Positions 56,092 to 64,000 of a stretch of DNA of 64,000 bases are shown one piece after another. The position numbers were made by a program, and so were the translations under genes. The notes under the pieces are model-generated. The model saw only the letters and a list, made by a program, of their open reading frames with translations, was not told the DNA's origin and did not search any database. Origin of the DNA: Gracilaria vermiculophylla (Eukaryota > Rhodophyta > Florideophyceae > Gracilariales > Gracilariaceae); assembly GCA_019155205.2 (NCBI GenBank), contig JAHNZQ020000004.1:4815403-4879402 (forward strand), in the 5' to 3' direction. Numbering within the stretch: position 1 is the stretch's first letter; every line of letters starts with the position of its first letter.

Positions 56092-58482
56092 CTACTCTGT
56101 CGCACTTTGAATGGCGCTTGACAGCGGTTCTTCTTTTCCTTCGGATATTAGTTGCTTAACTTTGGAGGACAAGCGTTCCAGGTGCTGTCGAAGCCTCCCG
56201 TATGATGGATTGGTGCTGTTTTCGTTTAGATTAGTCATGAATGGAATTACATTTACACTTTCGGCTTCTCCACGAGTGCCGATCTTTCGAAAGAAAGCTT
56301 TAGTCTTTTTCCCAATCGGACTATCCTGGCTGCTCCGACCGACGAGACTCGAGACGAAGTCGTTGAACACCCGGGGCTCTTTGTTGCTAATGCCCGCTTC
56401 TTTCAGAACCTTGATGCATCGAATTGCTTTGTCGATGTCTTTATCGTCCCTTATCAATCTCTGAATGACCACAATCATTGATCTTGAGGCAAAGCGAAAA
56501 TGCCCTTTTCTCACCAAGTTCGCAAAGTCTGATTCGGGACTTGCTTCGCTGACATCCTCCACGCCAGAATCCGTTATCAGCGATGCCATTTCATCCATGT
56601 CACGAAAACTCTGATGATTGTAAATCACTTGCTGGGCATCTTCCCCTTCCTCCCGGTCCTCCTCGTCTGCCTTGTCCTGCAGCTCTGTTTCATCTTTCGG
56701 CAGGTACCCCTCAAGGGCGGCTTCATCGCCCGCGACGGCCTGATGGACGGGCTTGAACTTTTTAGTTTTCTGCGGCGCCGGCGTGAGCGGGAGAACGTTG
56801 TGCAAGTCGGCAAGACAGCGTTCAAGCTGTTCCACGCTTGAGGTGTTGCTCAAAAAGTGCATCGGGTCCATCATCTGCTCGTGCCACGGCGCAAGCGGTG
56901 GGAAGTCGGTCGCGTCCGCCCCGGCGAGCGCGCGGTGCACGACACATGTGTGGAACCAGTCCAGGTTGGGGTTGCACAGCTCCGGCGGCCAGATGTTGTC
57001 GTCTTCGTCGTCAGAGCCGTCCGCGGCGGGCTGGTCGGTGTCGGCCAGCGCGGCCGAGATGAAGGCGTCCATGGCGCGCACGGCGTCGGTGTGGACGTGT
57101 TTGAACGCGTCGTCCAGGGTTGCGAACGAGAAGTGTCGGACGTCTTCCTTCATGGGCACGTTGGCCATGAACAGATAGCAGGCGTGCAGGGAGGAAGTTT
57201 CGCAATCGACCTCGACGGCCGGCCAGAGGTAAGCCAGCGCCGGGGCTCCCCGCTCGGCGGCGACGTAGCGCGCGAGTATGCCCATGTTCTCCGCGGCCAG
57301 GGCGAGGACAAGGCTGCGCATGAGACGCACAGACGGCTGACAGGCGGCCATGGGGAGAACGACATCGACCTGAGAAAGGAGCATGGTTTGCGGAACCGAA
57401 CGGCGCGGAACAAAGCCGATGACGTCAAGACCCCTCTCAAGCTGTATGTGCCACGCATACTGGTCGACGTGGTTGCCCTCGGGGACGAGCTCCGGTCCGT
57501 ACGGGTACGCGTTGATGATGTGCTCCTTGGGCAGGGGTGTGTCGTCGCTTGCCGACGCGACGCGCTGCGTCTCGGTAAGGACGGGGACGGGGCGGTTGGT
57601 TGCCTTGGAGGCGTTCCACGAGAGCTTCTTGCCCACGGGGTGCTTGGCGGCGTAAACGTGCGAGAATCGCTTTACTGGAATCTTGACGACGCCGGCAATG
57701 TTGAGGACGCCGCGGAACTTGGCGGAAGCGCGCTTGATGGGCGGGGTGGGGGTGTCGACCAGCGGGACTGCGTCGTCGAACGGCAGCAGATGGCCGCCCG
57801 TGGCGGCGGTGATCATGTACAGAAAGGCGAGCTCATTGCTGCGGCAGGAGCGGATGAGCTGCTGCACGGGGAGGCGGCGCACATGCGGGAAGGCGCGCTG
57901 CAGCTGGTAGACGCGCTGGGCGAGCTGCGGCGAGCACTGGTAGACGACGTCGACGCGGATGCGCTCTTGGGCGAAGAGGGCGCACAGCTGCTCGAAGTCG
58001 CGCAGGTCGTCCGGCTGCAGGGCTCTGTAGACGCAGCGGCCGGGGGTGAAGAAGATGAGGCGGCCGCGGCGCGCGCGCTTGGCGGCCGGCTGCGAGAGCA
58101 GGAAGCCGGCGACGTCGAGGACGTTGAGCAGGTTGGAGGGGGCGTGGCCGGGGACGGAGCGGGCGAGGGCGCGCACGGCGTGCAGCGAGGCGCTGACGGG
58201 TGGGACGACGACGTGGATGCGCTTGTAGCCGCCGCGCTGCTGGCGGTTGAGGGGGTTGCGCGTGAGGGCGGCGCCCGAGCGCACGACGGCGACGAGGTCG
58301 TCGCGCGAGACGGAGTAGATGAGGCGCGTGCGCGCGAGGCGGGCGGCGGCGTCGCGCAGGTGTTGGAAGGCGGAGACGGAGGGCGCGTGGGTGTCCAGCA
58401 CAAGGACTAGCGCCTCGGGGTCGCGACGCTGCTCGGCGGCAGGGCGGGGGCGCGCATGAATGCGCAGAGCGGGGGTGGACAT
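56092..58482 (-). CDS. KU80 / XRCC5: Ku80, DNA end-binding subunit of non-homologous end joining
   Basis: The 796-residue protein is read from the ATG at 58482. A von Willebrand A-type domain (about 24-245; EALVLVLDTHAPS, YKRIHVVVPP) is followed by the Ku beta-barrel core (about 255-500; VVKIPVKRFSHVYAAKHP, RGLDVIGFVPRR, then the Leu/Ala-rich VRLMRSLVLALAAENMGILA helix). An acidic linker (DKADEEDREEGEDAQQ) leads to a helical C-terminal domain (DFANLVRKGHFRFASRSMIV, NKEPRVFNDFVSSLVG) like the DNA-PKcs-binding fold of animal Ku80. The vertebrate EGDVDDLLDM-type C-terminal tip is absent. Ku80 pairs with Ku70 to thread onto DNA ends and start repair; Ku70 is not in the window. The frame stays open to 58716 only via a GTG through a Pro-rich stretch and is rejected. 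Confidence 0.88.
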   Translation of the reverse strand: MSTPALRIHARPRPAAEQRRDPEALVLVLDTHAPSVSAFQHLRDAAARLARTRLIYSVSRDDLVAVVRSGAALTRNPLNRQQRGGYKRIHVVVPPVSASLHAVRALARSVPGHAPSNLLNVLDVAGFLLSQPAAKRARRGRLIFFTPGRCVYRALQPDDLRDFEQLCALFAQERIRVDVVYQCSPQLAQRVYQLQRAFPHVRRLPVQQLIRSCRSNELAFLYMITAATGGHLLPFDDAVPLVDTPTPPIKRASAKFRGVLNIAGVVKIPVKRFSHVYAAKHPVGKKLSWNASKATNRPVPVLTETQRVASASDDTPLPKEHIINAYPYGPELVPEGNHVDQYAWHIQLERGLDVIGFVPRRSVPQTMLLSQVDVVLPMAACQPSVRLMRSLVLALAAENMGILARYVAAERGAPALAYLWPAVEVDCETSSLHACYLFMANVPMKEDVRHFSFATLDDAFKHVHTDAVRAMDAFISAALADTDQPAADGSDDEDDNIWPPELCNPNLDWFHTCVVHRALAGADATDFPPLAPWHEQMMDPMHFLSNTSSVEQLERCLADLHNVLPLTPAPQKTKKFKPVHQAVAGDEAALEGYLPKDETELQDKADEEDREEGEDAQQVIYNHQSFRDMDEMASLITDSGVEDVSEASPESDFANLVRKGHFRFASRSMIVVIQRLIRDDKDIDKAIRCIKVLKEAGISNKEPRVFNDFVSSLVGRSSQDSPIGKKTKAFFRKIGTRGEAESVNVIPFMTNLNENSTNPSYGRLRQHLERLSSKVKQLISEGKEEPLSSAIQSATE

Positions 58483-58904
58483 GTTGGGGGGGGGGAACGG
58501 CGCGGCGACGGGCGGCGGGGGCGGCGGGGGCGCGGGGGCTCGGGGGCGCAGGGGCGCGGGGCGGGCAGCGGCGGTGCGCGCGCGGTGCGGCGAGGTTGGC
58601 AGGGAGAACGCGACGTGGCGACGTGGGGACGTGGCGAGGGGGGCGCGCGCGCTATTCTTAGGTGTCAGACACGGCACGTGCGAGGCGCGCGGGAGGTGTA
58701 ATGCGGGGGGCGGCACACGTCAGCACGCGTCGCGCGGGCGCTGGTGGACATCACGCGGCTCGCGGGGGGCGCGACGCGGCGCCTCGTTGCGCGCCACGCG
58801 CCGTCGCCGACGCTGGCGACAAGAGCGGGCGGTAGATAGGGAGGCGCGGGGCGCGCAGCGCCGCCCCGTGCTCGCGCGCGCCTGCGCGCTGCTATGCCCC
58901 CGCC
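58483..58904. promoter_or_regulatory. GC-rich divergent promoter region between Ku80 and the Cys-rich gene
   Basis: This 422-bp, very GC-rich gap lies between divergent start codons. It has C and G runs beside the Ku80 ATG. An upstream out-of-frame ATG at 58894 precedes the next gene by 11 bp. Confidence 0.45.
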
Positions 58905-59387
58905 ATGGCATCGTCGTCGTCGCCATCGTCGTCGCCGCCGCCGCCGCCGCCGCGCCGCGCCACCTGCCGCGACTGCGCCGCGCCCATCGACGGCTCGTAC
59001 GGCTCGGGGCGCTTCTGCGGCATGTCGTGCGCCAAGCGCTTCGCCGCGCGCGAGTGCCACCGCCGCCGCCGCTGCCTGCACTACCGCTTCAACTCTCCGT
59101 CGTGCTCGGACCCCGCGTGCGAGGCGTGCTTCCCGTGCTCGGCCGCGCGCCGCGTCACCATCGCCGCGCTGCTCAACCCCGCCGACGACGCCGTGGCCGC
59201 CACCGCAGCCGCAGCCGCCGCCGCCGCCGCTGCTGCCGCCGCCGCCGCCACCGCGCCGCCGCCCGCGTCGTGCGAACTGCTGCGCGGCGTCGCGGGCGCC
59301 CCGCCGCTGACGCGCCACCCCAACGTGGAGCAGCCACCGCCGCCCGCGCCGTGCGCGCCCGCGCCCGCCCCCCCGCCGCGTCTCTGA
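58905..59387 (+). CDS. Small Cys-rich zinc-finger-like protein with polyalanine
   Basis: The 160-residue protein starts at an ATG in a good context (GCCATGG). After a Ser/Pro-rich leader (1-18), residues 20-50 contain C-x2-C (21, 24), then DGSYGSGRFCGMSCAKRFAA with C-x3-C (38, 42). This matches a short treble-clef-like zinc-finger pattern found in plant and fungal proteins (Y-G-S-G-R-F-C-x-x-x-C-A). A second Cys cluster (51, 57, 67, 72, 75, 78) could bind another metal ion. A polyalanine tract (101-115) and a Pro-rich tail follow. The Cys order is not expected by chance from GC-rich simple sequence, so I favour a real gene, probably nuclear and regulatory. Function unknown. Confidence 0.6.
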   Translation: MASSSSPSSSPPPPPPRRATCRDCAAPIDGSYGSGRFCGMSCAKRFAARECHRRRRCLHYRFNSPSCSDPACEACFPCSAARRVTIAALLNPADDAVAATAAAAAAAAAAAAAAATAPPPASCELLRGVAGAPPLTRHPNVEQPPPPAPCAPAPAPPPRL

Positions 59388-59429
59388 AGGGCGCGCGCGC
59401 GCGCGCCGCTGCACGCCGCAGCCGCCGCT

Positions 59430-59468
<39 letters not shown>

Positions 59469-60700
59469 TTCGCCTTCGCCACCGCCTCTGCCGCCCAAAC
59501 ATACACGGCGCCGCCGGCAGGGCGCGGCGCGAACGGCGGCGCGCCGCACGCGCACCCAAACAGCGCGCGGCGCGCGGCGCGCCGGTCCACCGGCCGCGCG
59601 CGAGCGGCCAAACTGCCCGTGCACCGCCGCCGCCGTAAATGCGTCGCTGTGGCGGCGCGGCGTGCGGACAGGCGCGGTCCACGCGCGCTTGGCGCCCTTC
59701 CACGCGGCGCGGCGCTCTCGAGACGGCGCGCTGCGCGCGCGCCTGCGCCGCCCGTCGCGTCATGGCGTCAATGCCGCACGCAGTTGCGCGCGCGCGCGCA
59801 GCGCTCTGCGACGGACGTTGTAAGCGGCGCGGCGCGGCGCGGCGCAGTGGAACGCATCGTCACGCGCGCCCGTCGCGCCCGCCGCGCGCGCCCCCCCCGC
59901 CGCGCACCCCCTCGCCGCCGCCGCCGCCGCACGCCGCCGCGCGCGCGCGCGCGCCTACGCGGCGGGGAGCAGATTTGCAGTAAAAAACGGCGCTCGCTGC
60001 CGCGCGCCGCCGCGCGCTCTGGGCGGCCAGCGCGCGCGCGCGCCAGACCGCGGCGTCATACGGCGCGCGCGCGCGCGGCGCGGCAACAAGATGTACGGGC
60101 GGATGAGCGCCGCCGTTGAGGCGCCAACGACTCGTCGCCGCCGCCGCGCCGCCACGCCGCGCGCGCCGCGCGGGCGGCGCGCCCCTCGTATGAGCGTGGC
60201 GCGCGCCGCCCCCCCCCGCCTCGCCCGCGGCGGCGGCGGCGCGAGCCGTACCGCGCGCGAGCTTCCACTGCCGCGGCGGCGCGCGCGTCCTTGCTGCCGG
60301 CGCTCGCGGGACGCGCGGCGGGCGGCGCGCGCGCGCGCGCGCTGATTCGCGCGGCGCGCGGCGCTTGCAGGCGCGCGCGCGGCGTGTTTGACGGCGCGCG
60401 GTCGGCGCGCGGCGGTGACGTGTTCGGCGCGCGCGCGCGTGGGCGCGGCGCGGCGCGGCGCGCTCAGCGTCGTTCCCAGCGGCGCGTCGCAAATGTGGGC
60501 GGGCGGCGGCGGCGTGCGGGCGGGCGGTGCGCGCACGCGGGCGGCTGTGGCGGACGGCTGTTTTGGGCGGCTTTGCGCCGAAAGACGAGTGGCGCTCGCG
60601 GACGGCGGCGGCGGGGAGAGTTGATTTGTGGGCTCGAGGCGGCGCACGGCTGTTGCAGCGCGCTGGGCGCCTGACACGTGTGCGAGCGTGGAAAACATAC
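59388..60700. other. Extremely GC-rich simple-sequence region
   Basis: About 1.3 kb made mostly of GCGCGC and GCC/CGC repeats (for example GCC repeats at about 59420-59468 and GC alternation near 59940-59954 and 60330-60340). Long open frames exist in all six phases only because stop codons are rare at this composition. No protein-like sequence, Cys/His pattern or motif is seen. Confidence 0.7.
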
Positions 60701-61689
60701 AGTTCCGTGTGCGTACTTTGCTCGACTTGAAACACCAAAATGGCAGGGCGCAGGCGAGAGTCGATTGTGGAGGGGAGCAGGTGTTGTGTGCGCGCCCATG
60801 GCGCACGCTCCTCAACGTGAAACAACAGCACGCAATTCAGTACAACGAATTTGCACACACAACGTGCCCAAACTGCGGTCACTGCCACAAGCGGTTGTTT
60901 GCTCGCGCTGCGTGGCGCAGCTGGCGGGGGCAGCTTGACGCCGCCGCAGCGCCATGCTGGCGCGCACACGCGCTGCGCGCTGCTGCAGCCGAGCTTTCGG
61001 CGGCACTGCGCCCCTTCGCTCCCGGAGTGGCCGTTTTGGTCGCGTGCTTGTCACGTCGCAGTGCCCCCGTCGGCCAAACATCGCAGCTGCGCCCACCGCG
61101 GCGCGAAACAGCTGTACCACAGCCCACACCTTTTTCCAGTGCCCTTTTTCTCGCAGCCCGTAAATGTGTCGCAAAAGTACCGCAATTGCGCGCGCCGCGC
61201 TGTCAGACGGCGCATTACAGCCGGCGTATCTCCCATGATCGGATTGCTTTGACTTGTAGTGCCAGCCATTCGATAACGACTTAAAGTACTTGTCCATTTG
61301 TTAAATTGCTGTCAACTGTCAAAAGCCCCCCGGGTAGCCGCCCAAGTACCTGTGGCTCAGCGCGCTCAATTTGTCGTCTGCCGCCGCCAGTGCAGCGCCG
61401 CAATCGAAACGCAATGCCCATTGGCGCGCCGCGCATGCTGCGCCACGTGCACTGCCCGAGCGAACAGGCGCCGTTAATGCGCACACAAACCGAACACTGC
61501 GTGCAAACGCCCTTCTCGCCTGCAAAGCCGTGCTTCATATGAACAAAAAAGCGCAACTCCGTTTTTTCAACGCCTTGTGCGCCAAGCGGCGTGTGAATGC
61601 ACACACGCACACACACAACTTGCGCCCCCAACGCAAAAAGCCCTTGTGTCACCAACCGTGTGTGTACAAATCACTCCCGCAATGATGCA
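60701..61689. other. Transitional region without recognised genes
   Basis: GC content falls from left to right. Frames of 60-220 codons are low-complexity Arg/Ala/Cys/Pro mixtures. A CA-rich stretch (ACACACGCACACACACAA) lies near 61600. Nothing is recognised. Confidence 0.45.
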
Positions 61690-62450
61690 TCAACCTCTCT
61701 AAAAGTGGCAACGTCACGTGCACTATACTACCCTTGCACAGCCCCCCAAACGTTAAAAAAAATTACACCCTACTCTGCTTTCATTCTCCCCACAGTCCAC
61801 ACCATTCGCCCTCTTCCTCCCAAAAACCACACGTAGTAACAAGTACCTTCATACTTCATATATAACCGCCCCCGGTCCTTTGTCCATCACCAACCCCGCA
61901 TCTGTACTTTAACATCCCATACAAGTACAAGTCAACGCAAAATACACCAATCTTTATTTTACCAGCTCATACACACACTGCACCTATCTCAGCACTCACT
62001 TTTGTAGCACCCACCTTCTCATCCACAACAGCATCAATCGTTTTTTGTGTACACTTGTACAGCTGTTAAAACACATCTTCACCCATATCGCTCTGTAAAA
62101 CATTCCTTGCCTCTTTAACATCCATTACACTACTGCTTCGTCTTTCTACGCCCATAGTCACGTCTACCCACCTCACACCTTCCATACTCATTCATCACAA
62201 CACTGAAACACTTCCAAAACCTTAACTTACTGTACCAACAATTACGTCTGCCTTCAATCCTTGCCGCCACTCCTAAAGTACCCCAAATCATTGCCCCCAT
62301 TGCCTTGCCATTCTGCCTTTGCGCATCTTCTTCAAACAAAATGTGCAACCGCTTTCAAAAACCCTATTCTTATTACAATCTAAATAAAGTACACCCAAAC
62401 AACTTTACAACCTATCAATACAGGAGCGCTCACCAAATACTGCTCGTTTG
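61690..62450. other. Strand-asymmetric, G-poor (plus strand) tract
   Basis: Plus-strand G is scarce and C common: 5 G against 17 C in the row from 61921, and 5 G against 24 C in the row from 61981. A minus-strand frame at 62348-62130 (GAMIWGTLGVAARIEG) vaguely recalls a DDE transposase strand, but stops are frequent. No gene is called. Confidence 0.5.
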
Positions 62451-62656
62451 AATACTGCCCACCTCTGTATATCGCTACCCCAGAACCGTTGGCACAGTTT
62501 TGGCGCGATTTAGAAAGCATCCAAACAAAACGCATTTGGCGCGCAAGTAGCCCGCCAAAACTGGCCCCAGTACTCTGATCTACCCATAAGTGCTCTTTTC
62601 TCGCAAATCTCTCCAGCCCACACTACATAACTAGCAGCAAAGCGTCAACTCTCCCA

Positions 62657-63345
62657 ATGTCACCAAACACAACATCCAAAACCATTGAGAAGCCGAAACG
62701 TACACGGCTCAATGTGGCGCAGCAAATCGAAGCGTCACGGCTGTTGTCCACAAGACACACAGCATCTGTGCTAATGCACACGTTCTCTGTTTCTCAAAGA
62801 ACCATCACAGCCTTTAAGAAGAGAGCACCAATTTTGCTCAAGCAAATGGAGTCGAGCACATTGTCGTTGCATCGGAAATCATTGCAACCACCGGCATATC
62901 CAATTATTGAAAAACGTTTGTTACAGTTTGTTCACCTTGCTCGTTCAATGAAGATGCCAGTTACCCAATCAGTACTCCAATATAAAGCACTGATGATACG
63001 CAATCGCCTCTGCGATGCAATGGAAAACAAAGATTGTGATGAGTACATGAGACTAAAACGCTTTTGTGCCTCGATTGAATGGGTGCAAAAGTTTATACAT
63101 CGCCACAGCTTACGATCGGTCGCGTTACACGGAGATGCTGGCAGTGCTTCCGTCGTTCTTGTGGCCAAGGAAATGGCGCAATTGAGAGAAAGGTTTTCCG
63201 CCTATCACGTGGACTGCATCTACAACGTTGATGAAACTGGTCTTTTGTACAAGCTTTTTCCACGCAGGACCTACATTGTCGAAGAAGAAGATGTGGTGCA
63301 AACCGCGCGAGCGGGCGAGCACTCAAGGCGTCCAAACTTGCTCCC
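62657..63345 (+). pseudogene. pogo/Tigger-like transposase, N-terminal part, truncated by an insertion
   Basis: The frame begins with a CENP-B-type helix-turn-helix (KPKRTRLNVAQQIEASRLLS...SVSQRTITAFKKR), then a Tc5-type second DNA-binding domain (LLQFVHLARSMKMPVTQSVL, EWVQKFIHRHSL) and the first catalytic Asp (D192) in CIYNVDETGLLYKLFPRRTY. The rest of the DDE domain should follow. Instead, the match to the family fades after VVQTARA, and from about 63346 the sequence looks like an LTR. The frame itself runs on to 63463. No stop lies inside the retained part, so the break may be fairly recent. Confidence 0.75.
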
Positions 63346-64000
63346 TGTAATGGGTAGCGAAGGTGGTAGAGCTCCCTCGATAGGGTCGAAAAGCACCGGG
63401 CGTAACTCCGGACGACCCCTTTCTGACTGGCAGTCGAGGGTGGGTGTGGCTGTCGACCGATGACGTCGGACGAAGTGAGCCGGGTGTCCACGGGCGGGAG
63501 TGTCCGTGTACACGGTAGTACCTAAAATAGGGCAACGACCCGAGCCACGATACGGGGCGCAGACTCGAGAGTCGAGTAGATAATATCCCACGAACGGGTA
63601 GAATAACCTGCTAAGTAGGGCGGAAAATATGGACCGTACGACGGTATAAAAACAACAGAAAACAAGAAAACAAACAAAGAAAAACGGTCCAAAACCACGG
63701 TAGAATTGTCCTCGACGAAAGAGGTTGGTTGACCGTCCGTGTCTGCGGCGGAAGCACCAGGTGAGGGTCTGCAGCCGTCTGCAAAACGGTGAGGTCAGAG
63801 CCGAGATCCTCCTTGACGGAGGTTTATTATCCGCACGATAGCGGTCGCTACTGTACTTAAACAGTTCGTAGAAATTGTAGTGCAACGCCCCGTCGAGGGT
63901 CTACCGCATCAGCGGACGTCATAAGTATTTCATCCGCTCCCGGCTGCCACAACCGTGGTTATGAGGAGTATTAGCTTCACTAGCCCCATTTGGGGGTGTC
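63346..64000 (+). mobile_element. Probable LTR (or other insertion) disrupting the pogo transposase
   Basis: The sequence starts TGTAATGGG at 63346 after CTCCC. It is non-coding and GC-rich with a TATAAA at 63645-63650 followed by an A-rich stretch. It has no coding domain before the window ends at 64000. This fits the 5' LTR of a further retrotransposon continuing to the right. Neither a second LTR copy nor a target duplication can be seen within the window, so the identification is tentative. Confidence 0.4.

Noticed and set aside
56857..58410. 517-codon plus-strand open frame opposite Ku80
   Set aside because: Its translation is a Gly/Val/Asp/Arg mixture produced by GC-rich codons of Ku80 read backwards; Ku80 on the minus strand is clear.
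58483..58716. 78-codon N-terminal extension of Ku80
   Set aside because: It has no ATG (GTG only) and is a Pro/Ala/Arg run encoded by C-rich leader sequence.
58460..60969. Several frames of 160-390 codons in all phases of the GC island
   Set aside because: Stop codons are rare at this composition; translations are Arg/Ala/Pro/Gly runs. Only 58905-59387 shows an ordered Cys pattern.

Overview
The window is nuclear DNA from an intron-poor photosynthetic eukaryote, most likely a red alga, possibly a florideophyte of the Chondrus type. That is inference. It rests on nearly intron-free genes with compact head-to-head and tail-to-tail spacing, a CruP-type plastid carotenoid enzyme, a plastid-like TLDc protein, and long tracts of nested, decayed retrotransposons and DNA transposons between gene islands. 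No bacterial features, tRNAs, rRNAs or CRISPR arrays were recognised.

Layout: (1) 1-6.2 kb is a gene island: a ubiquitin-eL40 fusion (minus, running off the left edge with a visible 5' splice site), an organellar Era GTPase (plus), a TLDc-domain protein (minus) and the helicase UPF1 (plus). (2) 6.2-21.5 kb is transposon country. A minus-strand Ty3/Gypsy element with 418-bp LTRs (7435-16277) is split by a PIF/Harbinger element. The Harbinger transposase is itself split by a solo LTR of a second Gypsy family, bordered by a 5-bp target duplication. A decayed plus-strand Ty1/Copia element (16357-21441) follows. (3) 22.6-36.7 kb is a second, plus-strand Gypsy element of about 14 kb with 552-553-bp LTRs. 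It is interrupted by a broken piggyBac-like transposon that carries a further insertion and a 100-N assembly gap, and it has an extra 3.4-kb 3' region with protein-like sequence on the antisense strand. (4) 36.7-40.1 kb is AT-rich and holds at least two dead Tc1/mariner copies.

(5) 40.9-59.4 kb is the second gene island: ribose-phosphate pyrophosphokinase, CruP, a LINE remnant, a 2143-residue Nup188-like nucleoporin, a small basic protein, a trypsin-fold protease with cysteine in place of the nucleophilic serine, Ku80, and a small Cys-rich zinc-finger-like protein. (6) 58.5-60.7 kb is an extremely GC-rich, simple-sequence stretch. (7) 61.7-62.45 kb is strongly strand-asymmetric (few G on the plus strand). 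(8) 62.66 kb to the end holds a pogo-like transposase that loses its family match near 63.3 kb, where a probable LTR begins.

The host genes are housekeeping: translation and ubiquitin supply, organellar ribosome assembly, nonsense-mediated decay, PRPP synthesis, carotenoid metabolism, nuclear pore and DNA end joining. I see no sign that they act as one pathway. The less expected items are the Cys-substituted protease, the antisense coding region inside the second Gypsy element, and the layered transposon insertions.
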